From CAZGMJ01 sp964526785 (GTDB lineage: Bacteria; Planctomycetota; Phycisphaerae; Sedimentisphaerales; Anaerobacaceae), in the NCBI GenBank assembly GCA_964526785.1, contig CAZGMJ010000102.1:1-13190 (forward strand): a stretch of DNA of 13,190 nucleotides, in the 5' to 3' direction. The first letter of the stretch is position 1, and the number at the start of each line of letters is the position of its first letter. Positions 7,065 to 13,190 of the stretch are shown here, one piece after another. The position numbers and the translations under genes are program-made. The notes under the pieces are model-generated. The model saw nothing but the letters and a program-made list of their open reading frames with translations, had not been told where the DNA came from and ran no database searches.

Positions 7065-7691
7065 ATGGCAGATCTGAAGGCACTGGCTGATGCGGTCATC
7101 AAGGGTGACCAGGGTAACGCAGTTGAAATCACCAAAGCGGCGATTGGCGAAGGTACGGCCCCCAAGACCGTGCTGGATGAAGGCTTGATCGCGGGCATGG
7201 AGGTGGTTGGAGCGAGATTCAAGAAGAACGAGGTGTATATCCCGGAGGTCCTCATTTCCGCTCGCGCGATGAAGATGGCGATGGAAGTGCTCGAGCCGGA
7301 ACTGGCCAAAGCGGGCGTTCAGCCTGTCGGCAGGTTCGTGGTCGGGACGGTTCAGGGCGACCTGCACGATATCGGCAAGAACCTGGTAGCCATGATGCTC
7401 AAGGGCGCCGGCTTCGACGTGGTAGATTTGGGCGTTGACGTAGGACCTGATAAGTTCGTGCAGCAGGCAAAGGATTCGGGCGCGCAGGTCATTGGGATGA
7501 GTGCGTTGCTGACCACGACTATGCCGGGAATGGAAAAGACGATCAAAGCACTGCAGGACGCAGGTGTCTCGGCCAAGATTATCATCGGGGGAGCCCCCGT
7601 AACGCAGAACTACGCCGACAAGATCGGTGCCGACGGGTACGCTCCGGATGCTGCTTCTGCGGTCGATCTGGCCAAGAGCCTTGTCGCGTAA
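7065..7691 (+). CDS. Methyltransferase cognate corrinoid protein (B12-binding)
   Basis: This small soluble protein holds a corrinoid whose cobalt accepts a methyl group from one methyltransferase and gives it to another, as in methanol, methylamine, glycine betaine or methoxy-aromatic systems. Its 208 residues fit the family. Residues 1-88 form the helical cap that shields the methyl group; residues 90-208 are the Rossmann-like B12 domain. The signature is exact: D99-x-H101-x-x-G104, then 41 residues to S146-x-L148, then 26 residues to G175-G176. H101 is the expected lower ligand of cobalt. The start is set by GAGGT 8 nt upstream. No methyltransferase or reactivase gene is adjacent, so the substrate cannot be named. 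It is divergent from the ETF genes and appears monocistronic, ending at the terminator at 7790-7818. It is too short to be methionine synthase. Confidence 0.93.
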   Translation: MADLKALADAVIKGDQGNAVEITKAAIGEGTAPKTVLDEGLIAGMEVVGARFKKNEVYIPEVLISARAMKMAMEVLEPELAKAGVQPVGRFVVGTVQGDLHDIGKNLVAMMLKGAGFDVVDLGVDVGPDKFVQQAKDSGAQVIGMSALLTTTMPGMEKTIKALQDAGVSAKIIIGGAPVTQNYADKIGADGYAPDAASAVDLAKSLVA

Positions 7692-7789
7692 CGAGACGAG
7701 GGCAACACCGCGCGGCAGAAGAGCTGCGACGTAGTCCCATAATCAGGTGCGTCGCAGGCTTGTTGCGGGCAACAGACAGACATATCAAA

Positions 7790-7818
7790 GGCAGTCGATT
7801 TGCGGCTGTCTTTTTTTT
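7790..7818 (+). terminator. Intrinsic terminator after the corrinoid gene
   Basis: The stem pairs 7790-7797 (GGCAGTCG) with 7803-7810 (CGGCTGTC), including two G-U pairs, around a 5-nt loop. It is followed by eight T at 7811-7818. It lies about 100 nt after the stop codon and separates this gene from the sigma factor gene. Confidence 0.82.
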
Positions 7819-7916
7819 GCGCGGACGCTATAGTGGACACTTAGTGGAATGGAACGCCGGCACGGACACCGAGCCTGCCGACACAGAATCGGTTAATCGC
7901 AGAATTTGCACTGACA

Positions 7917-9611
7917 ATGCAGCAGATACAGAATAAAGCCCTGGCCGAGCTGCTCATGCAGCTTCGGTTCACCCCTGAAGAGAAACGACGCAAGCAGCTC
8001 GACGCGGCCGAGAAGCTCATCGATATCGTCGAGCCGGACAAGGAGTATCCGTTCGAATTCGTATGGTTCCGAATAACGGGTTTTACGCCGAAGACGGTCG
8101 ACGCGGGCGAACTGATCTCGGGGCAGAGATTGCTCGACGATTTGCGCGTCTTCGTTGCAAGGCTCAGCTCGCCGCTGGCCGAGCATGTTCGGCAACAGAG
8201 CGAAAAGGTCTTTTCAATCGAAGAACTTTCCGATGAATTGAATGTTTCGACGAAGACGATTCGTCGATGGCGCAAGCGGGGTTTGGTGGCGCGCAAGTTC
8301 GTATTCGAGGACGGCGTCAAACGATTCGGCTTTGCGAGGTCCAACGTAGACCGGTTTCTGGAGGCCAATCCCGGGCTTGCCGCCAAGGCGAAGCAGTTCC
8401 GCAGGTTGACGTCCGCCCAGAAGCAGGAGATTATCAGCAGGGCCCGACAGCTTGCCTCGGCTCCCCACGATTCCCGGCATCAGGTCATCGTTGCAACCGC
8501 AGAGGCAATGGGAACATCGGTGGAGACCGTGCGGGCCACGATCGTCCGGTATGAGCAGACCCATCCCGACAAACCGATCTTCAGCAGGCCGGGCGGCGTG
8601 CTTGATTCCGCCCAGGCCGCGGAGGTGTACCGGCTGTACCGCCTCGGCGTCGGGGTCGGGGAACTGACCGAGCGGTTCGGTCGAAGTCGCAGCACAATCT
8701 ATCGGATTATCCGTACCCGTCGCGCCAAGGCGCTGCTCGCCCGGAAGATCGAATTCGTCGCCAGCGACGAATTCATGGCCGGGGATGCACGCGAGAAGAT
8801 ACTGGGGACAAAGCTGGAGTATTTCGAGCGGCTTCCGCACGGTTCGATTGAGCCGTATGAGTCGAAGCGCGGTTCTCTCCAGGATTACCTCCAAACGCTG
8901 AACGATGCGCCGACGCTCACACGCGAGCAGGAGATCGAATTGTTCAGGCGGTACAATTACCTCAAGTACCTGGCGTCGGTCGAGCGGGCGGGCATGAAGC
9001 CGGGGGCGGTCGCGAGCGGCAAGCTGGCCGAGGTGGAGCAGTGGCTTGCGGAGGCCGAAGAGATCCAGCGGATACTGATCGAGGCGAACCTGCGTCTTGT
9101 GGTCAGCGTCGCACGGCGCCACACGGTCAGCGGGGCGAACCTGCCCGATCTTGTGAGCGAGGGGAATCTGTCGCTGGTGCATGCGGTCGAGAGGTTCGAC
9201 TACACGCGCGGGTTTCGCTTTGCGACGTTTGCATCGTGGACGATATCGAAGGACTACGCGCACAAGATTCCGTCGCAGATGGCTCGGCCGGACAGGAGTA
9301 CGGCCCATTCGATCGCTCAGTTTCAGCGCGAGTTCAAGAACGAGCGGGAGGTTGACTTCGTGGCAATCGAGCGGGCGCGGCTGAGCCTGACGAACGTGAT
9401 CAAGAACGAACTGACCAGCAGGGAGCAGTACGTGATTCTCAATCGGTTCGGGCCGATCGGGGTGCCGATCAAACGGCGGACCAAGACGCTCAAGGAGGTG
9501 GGCGAGGATCTGCATTGCACGAAGGAGCGGGTTCGGCAGATCGAGCTGGTGGCGCTGCAGAAGCTCCGGCAGTCGCTCAGTCCGGAGGAGTTCGAGTTGC
9601 TGACACGGTGA
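7917..9611 (+). CDS. Sigma-70-family factor with N-terminal helix-turn-helix extension
   Basis: Sigma factors direct RNA polymerase to promoters. The C-terminal part of this 564-residue protein is sigma-70-like. Residues about 320-352 resemble region 1.2. Region 2 spans about 385-450 with NLRLVVSVARRH at 391-402, DLVSEGNLSLVHAVERFDY at 411-429 and RGFRFATFASW at 431-441. Region 4 spans about 498-555 with TLKEVGEDLHCTKERVRQIE at 524-543. Only about 50 residues separate them, so region 3 is short. The first 300 residues are not usual: a MerR-like helix-turn-helix at about 98-148 (FSIEELSDELNVSTKTIRRW), a second possible one at 186-212, and a resolvase-like one at 236-268 (ELTERFGRSRSTIYRII). 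No good ribosome binding site precedes the ATG at 7917; TATAGT at 7829-7834 could be a -10. No anti-sigma gene is adjacent. It could act as a sigma factor or as a promoter-specific regulator derived from one. Confidence 0.85.
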   Translation: MQQIQNKALAELLMQLRFTPEEKRRKQLDAAEKLIDIVEPDKEYPFEFVWFRITGFTPKTVDAGELISGQRLLDDLRVFVARLSSPLAEHVRQQSEKVFSIEELSDELNVSTKTIRRWRKRGLVARKFVFEDGVKRFGFARSNVDRFLEANPGLAAKAKQFRRLTSAQKQEIISRARQLASAPHDSRHQVIVATAEAMGTSVETVRATIVRYEQTHPDKPIFSRPGGVLDSAQAAEVYRLYRLGVGVGELTERFGRSRSTIYRIIRTRRAKALLARKIEFVASDEFMAGDAREKILGTKLEYFERLPHGSIEPYESKRGSLQDYLQTLNDAPTLTREQEIELFRRYNYLKYLASVERAGMKPGAVASGKLAEVEQWLAEAEEIQRILIEANLRLVVSVARRHTVSGANLPDLVSEGNLSLVHAVERFDYTRGFRFATFASWTISKDYAHKIPSQMARPDRSTAHSIAQFQREFKNEREVDFVAIERARLSLTNVIKNELTSREQYVILNRFGPIGVPIKRRTKTLKEVGEDLHCTKERVRQIELVALQKLRQSLSPEEFELLTR

Positions 9612-9763
9612 CTGTCACGGTATCCGGAGCGGCGGGGACGAGCGGTGCGGCCGGCGGGTGACGCCCGGGGAAAAACCACGGGCCGGGCGGCCGACTCGTG
9701 CGCTTCGCGGAGCGCGATGCACAAGCGACCACCCGGCCGCGGGTTACGTTCGGACAGGCGCTC

Positions 9764-11098
9764 TTATACGAGCGTGTCGTTGCCGGTCGGGGTGGGATAG
9801 AAAATACCCTTGCCGGGTTTGAGGTCTCTGGGGACCAGATCGAGGTCCGACGAGTTCATCAGCCACTTCCAACTGAAGGTGCGTCCGGTATAGGCGGACA
9901 TGCGTGCGCCGATCGCGGTCAGGGTGCTTTCGGCGATGCGTTTACCCTCGTTGAGCGGCTTGCCGGCGCGGATGCTCTTGATCAGGTCGATATGCTCCTG
10001 CTGCATGCCATTGACGTATTTGCCGTCGTATTTCCAGGCGTTTTCGCCATCGATGCGGTTGCTGCAGTTGCTTGTTCCCTTGGTGCCGACGATCTTCTCG
10101 CTGTTGCCGCCGAAATTGCTGGGGCTGTGGCCGCTGAAGCTCAGGCAGCGGGCGCCGTTGGGGTATTGAAGTTCGGCGAAGATGTGGTCCCAGATGTCGC
10201 CGTTGTATTTTTCCCACGCTTCTTCGCTGCCGGTATATTGCTTGCAGACCTTTTTGGCTTCGTTGATCTGGCCCTGGTTGTGGCTGCGCCACTGGCGGCC
10301 GCCGAGCGAAGAGAACTTGGCGGGCGGTCCGTCAAAGCACCAGTTCATCACGTCGATGTTATGAATGTGCTGCTCGCAGATCTGATCGCCCGAGAGCCAG
10401 TTGAAGTGGTACCAGTTGTGGCACTGCCATTCGAGTTCGCTCATTTCGTCGTTCGTGCCGCGGTACCAGATGCCTCCGCCGTACCAGTAGCATTGTCCGC
10501 CGACGAGTTCGCCGATGGCGCCGTCGTGGATGCGTTTGAACAGTTCGACGCGGTTGAATTCATGTCGGCGCTGGGTGCCGCAAACGATGGCGAGGCCTTT
10601 TTCCTCGGCCAGTTTGGAGGCGACGATGACTTCGCGGCAGCCGGCCGGGTCGGTGGCCACGGGCTTTTCGGTGAAGATGTGCTTGCCCGCTTTGATGGCG
10701 GCCATCATCTGGCGGCCTCTGAAAGCGGGGGCGGTGGCCATCAGCAGCAGATCCGCATCGCATTTGGCAAGCTTCTCATGGCAGTCGAAGCCCGAGAAGA
10801 TGTGGTCGTCGTCGATTTTGACGCGGCCTTTGTATTTCTCATCCTTCTGGATTCTGTCGCGGCTGCTTCGGGCTTTGTGTTCGAACAGGTCGGCCATAGC
10901 TATGACTTCGACGCCCGGATCGGCATCGAGGCAGTGGCGCAGGGCGCCGTTGCCCCGGCCGCCACAGCCGAGCAGTCCGACCTTGATCTTGCCGGTTGCC
11001 TGTGCGTACGCCTTATGGCCGATAGCTGCTGCGGCGACGGCCGCGGCGCCGGCGACGGCATTTTTCGATTGTTTCGTATTCTTATTTGAGGATGTCAT
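9764..11098 (-). CDS. Gfo/Idh/MocA family oxidoreductase, second of tandem pair
   Basis: This family uses NAD(P) to oxidise or reduce sugars, polyols and related compounds; the substrate here is unknown. The 444-residue product has a hydrophobic leader (residues 13-32) with A30-Y31-A32 as a possible cleavage site. It lacks the twin arginines found in its neighbour: the n-region has only lysines (K6, K9, K12). GCGGRG at 44-49 is the nucleotide loop, EKP at 144-146 is the family motif, and WLSGDQICEQHIHNIDV (234-250) holds the expected active-site region. The start at 11098 is chosen because AAGGAG (complement of 11108-11113) lies 9 nt upstream; an upstream in-frame ATG at 11185 would overlap the preceding gene and has no such site. 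The gene follows its paralogue by 79 bp on the same strand. The shared C-terminal LNEG-RIAEST pattern supports duplication. Confidence 0.9.
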   Translation of the reverse strand: MTSSNKNTKQSKNAVAGAAAVAAAAIGHKAYAQATGKIKVGLLGCGGRGNGALRHCLDADPGVEVIAMADLFEHKARSSRDRIQKDEKYKGRVKIDDDHIFSGFDCHEKLAKCDADLLLMATAPAFRGRQMMAAIKAGKHIFTEKPVATDPAGCREVIVASKLAEEKGLAIVCGTQRRHEFNRVELFKRIHDGAIGELVGGQCYWYGGGIWYRGTNDEMSELEWQCHNWYHFNWLSGDQICEQHIHNIDVMNWCFDGPPAKFSSLGGRQWRSHNQGQINEAKKVCKQYTGSEEAWEKYNGDIWDHIFAELQYPNGARCLSFSGHSPSNFGGNSEKIVGTKGTSNCSNRIDGENAWKYDGKYVNGMQQEHIDLIKSIRAGKPLNEGKRIAESTLTAIGARMSAYTGRTFSWKWLMNSSDLDLVPRDLKPGKGIFYPTPTGNDTLV

Positions 11099-11107
11099 AT
11101 CGAGAAT

Positions 11108-11113
11108 CTCCTT
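11108..11113 (-). promoter_or_regulatory. Ribosome binding site that sets the 11098 start
   Basis: On the minus strand AAGGAG lies 9 nt before the ATG at 11098. This decides against an in-frame ATG 29 codons upstream at 11185, which would fall inside the preceding gene and add residues that do not look like a signal sequence. Confidence 0.75.
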
Positions 11114-11177
11114 CGTTCGTTTTTCTGAACCGATTTGCATTGCCCGGCATTGCCGGCCGGTGCGTTGCATTGTCCGA

Positions 11178-12467
11178 TTATCCAAGGCCCGGGAGTTTGT
11201 ACTGGCCGGGAATCGGCACCGGGTCCAGCTTCCTGGAATCGCTGAGTTTCAGATCGTCGTCGGGCACGAGGTTCAGTTCGCAGCGATTTCTAAACCAGGA
11301 GGTCTTGAACTGCCGCCGGGAATAGGCGGACTCGCGTCCCATGATCGCGCAGAGCGTGCTTTCGGCGATGCGGACACCCTCGTTGAGCGGTTTGCCTTCG
11401 CGGATGCTTGCGATGAGGTTGCGGTGCTCCTCGACGTAGGGATTCGGGTTGGGGCCTTCATAGCTCCAGGCATTTTCGCCTTCGATCCTGCCGGCGCAGT
11501 TGCTGGCGCCTTTGCTTCCGACGACACGTTCGCTGACGTTGCCGGCGGCGTTATGGATCTGTCGGCACATGCTGATGGTTCGGACGTCACCGGCGTAGAA
11601 GAACTCGACGCCGAAGTGGTCGAAGATGTTGCCGTACATCGGCTCGGTTCTGGCCTGGCGTCCGCCCTGGGCACGTACCTGCTCGGGGATGGCGTCGAAG
11701 GCCCAGTTGACGACGTCGATGTTGTGGACGTGCTGCTCGCAGATGTGGTCGCCGCTGAGCCATTTGGTGAACAGCCAGTTGCGAATCTGCCACTCGGTGT
11801 CGGACCATTTGCCGCTCTTGTAGTTTTCCCAGTTATTCTTTGCGCGGTCCACCCAGAGCGAGCCCATGTTCCAGTAGCACTGGGCGGAGACGAGTTCGCC
11901 GATGGCTCCGTCGTGGATGCGTTTCATTGTTTCGACGTACTTGGGTTCATGTCGTCGCTGGGTTCCGGCAACGATGGCGAGGCCTTTCTGCCCGGCCTTT
12001 TCCGAGGCCTCGATGACCATCTGGATGCCTGCGGGACAGACGGCGACGGGTTTTTCCATGAAGATGTTCTTGCCGCGTTTGACGGCTTCGGCCAGTTGTG
12101 CGGGACGGAAGCCGGGCGGGGTTGCGAGGATGACGAGGTTTACGTCGTCGAGGGCGAGCAGCTTCTTGTAGGCGTCGAGGCCGACGAAGCAGTGATCGTT
12201 CGGGACGTTGTGCTGATTCTTGAGGCCGCCGAGGCGGTCTTCGAAGGCGTCGGCCAGTGCGACGATTTTGACGCCGCTGGAGGATTCCACGCAGTTGTTC
12301 GCAGCTCCTGAGCCTCGGCCGCCGCATCCGATCACGCCGACGCGGATTTCGTCGCTTCCTGCGGCGCGGGCCAGCGGGGTGATCGCGCCGGAAACGGCGA
12401 AGGCCCCGGCCGTAATGGCCGAACTTCTGAGGAGTTCTCGTCTTGTCCACTTCTTCTTTTGCATCAT
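11178..12467 (-). CDS. Gfo/Idh/MocA family oxidoreductase with Tat signal, first of pair
   Basis: This is a secreted NAD(P)-dependent oxidoreductase of unknown sugar-type substrate. The 429-residue product begins with a twin-arginine signal: TRRELL at 8-13, a hydrophobic stretch at about 16-30, and ARAA near 33-36 for cleavage. The Tat route exports folded cofactor-loaded proteins, which suits this family. GCGGRG at 47-52 is the nucleotide loop, EKP is at 138-140, and WLSGDHICEQHVHNIDVVNW (236-255) is the active-site region. The start at the double ATG (12467, 12464) is supported by GGAG 8 nt before the first one. The frame stays open another 216 codons upstream through the repeat array to 13115, but that extension translates the repeats and would bury the Tat signal. 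The downstream paralogue shares GTQRRHE, KRIHDGAIGELV and the active-site block. Confidence 0.92.
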   Translation of the reverse strand: MMQKKKWTRRELLRSSAITAGAFAVSGAITPLARAAGSDEIRVGVIGCGGRGSGAANNCVESSSGVKIVALADAFEDRLGGLKNQHNVPNDHCFVGLDAYKKLLALDDVNLVILATPPGFRPAQLAEAVKRGKNIFMEKPVAVCPAGIQMVIEASEKAGQKGLAIVAGTQRRHEPKYVETMKRIHDGAIGELVSAQCYWNMGSLWVDRAKNNWENYKSGKWSDTEWQIRNWLFTKWLSGDHICEQHVHNIDVVNWAFDAIPEQVRAQGGRQARTEPMYGNIFDHFGVEFFYAGDVRTISMCRQIHNAAGNVSERVVGSKGASNCAGRIEGENAWSYEGPNPNPYVEEHRNLIASIREGKPLNEGVRIAESTLCAIMGRESAYSRRQFKTSWFRNRCELNLVPDDDLKLSDSRKLDPVPIPGQYKLPGLG

Positions 12468-12475
12468 CTGTACAT

Positions 12476-12479
12476 CTCC
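12476..12479 (-). promoter_or_regulatory. Ribosome binding site that sets the 12467 start
   Basis: GGAG on the minus strand lies 8 nt before the first of two adjacent ATG codons. It places the Tat motif at the true N-terminus and rules out the long upstream open frame as the natural start. Confidence 0.7.
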
Positions 12480-12551
12480 AAATCTGCGTCCTCGATGAGT
12501 TTTCTTTGAGCGTATTGCTTTTTCAGCCAAGCGAGACGCTTTTCTACTTGC

Positions 12552-12580
12552 GGTCGAGCCGCTCCGGCGGCCTTGCGACC
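12552..12580 (-). promoter_or_regulatory. Two-stem hairpin in the oxidoreductase leader
   Basis: Outer arms GGTCG (12552-12556) and CGACC (12576-12580) enclose inner arms GCCGC (12558-12562) and GCGGC (12567-12571) around a 4-nt loop. It falls inside the predicted leader of about 135 nt of the oxidoreductase mRNA. There is no T-run on either strand, so it is not a standard terminator. It could affect mRNA stability or translation, or be a decayed repeat. Confidence 0.45.
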
Positions 12581-12603
12581 ACGGCGTCCGGCGGCGCGAC
12601 GGA

Positions 12604-12638
12604 TTGCTATTGTAGGCCAAGGGCGGGCCCAATAGCAA
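12604..12638 (-). promoter_or_regulatory. Promoter with overlapping 9-bp inverted repeat (operator?)
   Basis: TTGCTATTG (12604-12612) and CAATAGCAA (12630-12638) are perfect complements. On the minus strand, TTGCTA in the outer arm and TACAAT (complement of 12609-12614) are 18 bp apart, making a plausible -35 and -10. The dyad therefore covers both promoter elements, as in many repressor operators. An inner GGCC/GGCC pair could extend it as a hairpin. There is no T-run after it on either strand. Transcription would start near 12602 and read the two oxidoreductase genes. Confidence 0.45.
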
Positions 12639-12777
12639 GGACGAAGAACGGTCTGATTTTAATATAGGCAACGGCCCGGTCGAGCGGAGGCGACGGACTG
12701 TTTGCAGGGGTTCTCGGGTGCGGATGCCGGCAACGGGCGTGGCCGGGGCTATTTTGCCTATATTTACATTGGGTTTG

Positions 12778-13041
12778 TTTTTTCGAAAAGGGGTCAAGGC
12801 ATCCAGGCACCAAGGCATCAAGGGAAGGCTGGCGTCCCGGGAGGTCGCGGACGGAAGATGGGTAACTATACGCGGGGGCCGACGTTTGTCTATCGTGAGA
12901 TTGGGTTTGTTTTTTCGAAAAGGGGCCAAGGGGTCGAGGCAGCAAGGCATCAAGGGAAGACTGACGGCCGGGGAGGTCGCGGATGGAAGATGGGTAACTA
13001 TACGCGGGTACCGACGTTTGTCTATCTTGAGATTGGGTTTG
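12778..13041 (-). repeat. Tandem pair of 132-bp A modules
   Basis: The two units differ at about 13 positions by eye, close to 90% identity, with no length change. The most conserved part is the half containing GATGGGTAACTATACGCGGG; most differences lie in the short GATGCC/GTGCC-like repeats and the adjoining GC-rich stretch. The length is a multiple of three, so reading frames pass unbroken from one unit to the next. Confidence 0.88.
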
Positions 13042-13139
13042 TTTTTCATGTTTATCCATTCGAACGGGAGCTCCCTCGACTCGTTCCACTCGCTCGGGAC
13101 GACACCCGAGTCCATGTTGAAGGGTGTCGATTGGGTTTG
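13042..13139 (-). repeat. Repeat module B, right copy with two overlapping dyads
   Basis: This is a 98-bp B unit, the best structured of the three. CTCGGG (13093-13098) pairs with CCCGAG (13105-13110), and GACACCC (13101-13107) pairs with GGGTGTC (13122-13128). They share bases 13101-13107, so the two hairpins exclude each other. The segment at about 13079-13098 is the complement of the GAGCGAGTGGAACGAGTCGA stretch of the left copies. Confidence 0.8.
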
Positions 13140-13190
13140 TTTTTTCGAAAAAGGTATTGCGGTACGCAGGCATTGAAGCGCTGAGGAATC

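Larger units (their letters stand above)
12750..13190 (-). repeat. Right mosaic repeat array (B-A-A modules, inverted)
   Basis: Read on the minus strand, this array has the same building blocks as the left one. Cores (ATTGGGTTTG on the plus strand) start at 12768, 12900, 13032 and 13130. They define two A units of exactly 132 bp (12778-12909, 12910-13041) and one B unit of 98 bp (13042-13139). Bases 13140-13190 are the tail of another unit. The segment around the core at 13130-13160 matches the left array at 173-202 base for base. The array ends near 12750, about 110 bp before the oxidoreductase promoter, and may continue beyond the window. Open frames on both strands are repeat translations. 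Confidence 0.9.

Noticed and set aside
9612..9763. Bidirectional terminator between the sigma and oxidoreductase genes
   Set aside because: Several GC-rich dyads exist, but none has a T-run on the proper side, so no terminator is called.
10515..12311. A 598-codon open frame on the plus strand opposite the two oxidoreductase genes
   Set aside because: It is antisense to two well-supported genes with family motifs and spans their junction; GC-rich codon use explains the lack of stops.
12778..13041. CRISPR array
   Set aside because: The regular spacing comes from near-identical 132-bp units, not short repeats with unique spacers, and no cas gene is present.

Overview
The window looks like part of a planctomycete-type bacterial chromosome, possibly class Phycisphaerae. 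This is an inference from gene content: two tandem secreted-type Gfo/Idh/MocA oxidoreductases (one with a clear Tat signal), a sigma-70-family factor with a long DNA-binding N-terminal extension, and mosaic intergenic repeats. No rRNA, tRNA, CRISPR array, transposase or phage gene was seen.

Layout. About 140-780 is a mosaic repeat array. 905-1798 (+) is an unrecognised eight-helix membrane protein. 2120-2419 (+) is csrA with a charged tail, ending at a clear intrinsic terminator. 2488-2821 is empty. On the minus strand, 6695-4596 is a single-chain electron transfer flavoprotein (EtfB fused to EtfA) and 4492-2822 is its membrane partner ETF-quinone oxidoreductase. 6696-7064 is a divergent intergenic region. 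7065-7691 (+) is a methyltransferase-type corrinoid protein with its own terminator. 7917-9611 (+) is the sigma-70-family protein. On the minus strand, 12467-11178 and 11098-9764 are the two paralogous oxidoreductases, probably one transcription unit. Its upstream region holds a perfect 9-bp inverted repeat that coincides with a plausible promoter. 12750-13190 is a second copy of the mosaic repeat array, in the opposite orientation to the left one.

How the genes fit. The fused ETF would collect electrons from acyl-CoA or N-methyl-amine dehydrogenases, and ETF-QO would pass them to quinone. The corrinoid protein, read divergently, carries methyl groups between methyltransferases. The pair could belong to demethylation of methylated amines, but no dehydrogenase or methyltransferase is present, so the link is only suggestive. 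The oxidoreductase pair is probably involved in sugar or polyol metabolism at or outside the cytoplasmic membrane.

Most unusual are the edge repeats. They are built of interchangeable modules of reproducible length (98 bp in all three B copies; A units of 114, 132, 132 and 150 bp) that all begin at the same CAAACCCAAT-like core after a TTTTCGAAAA palindrome. They stay open in several reading frames and create a spurious extension of about 216 codons on one oxidoreductase gene.
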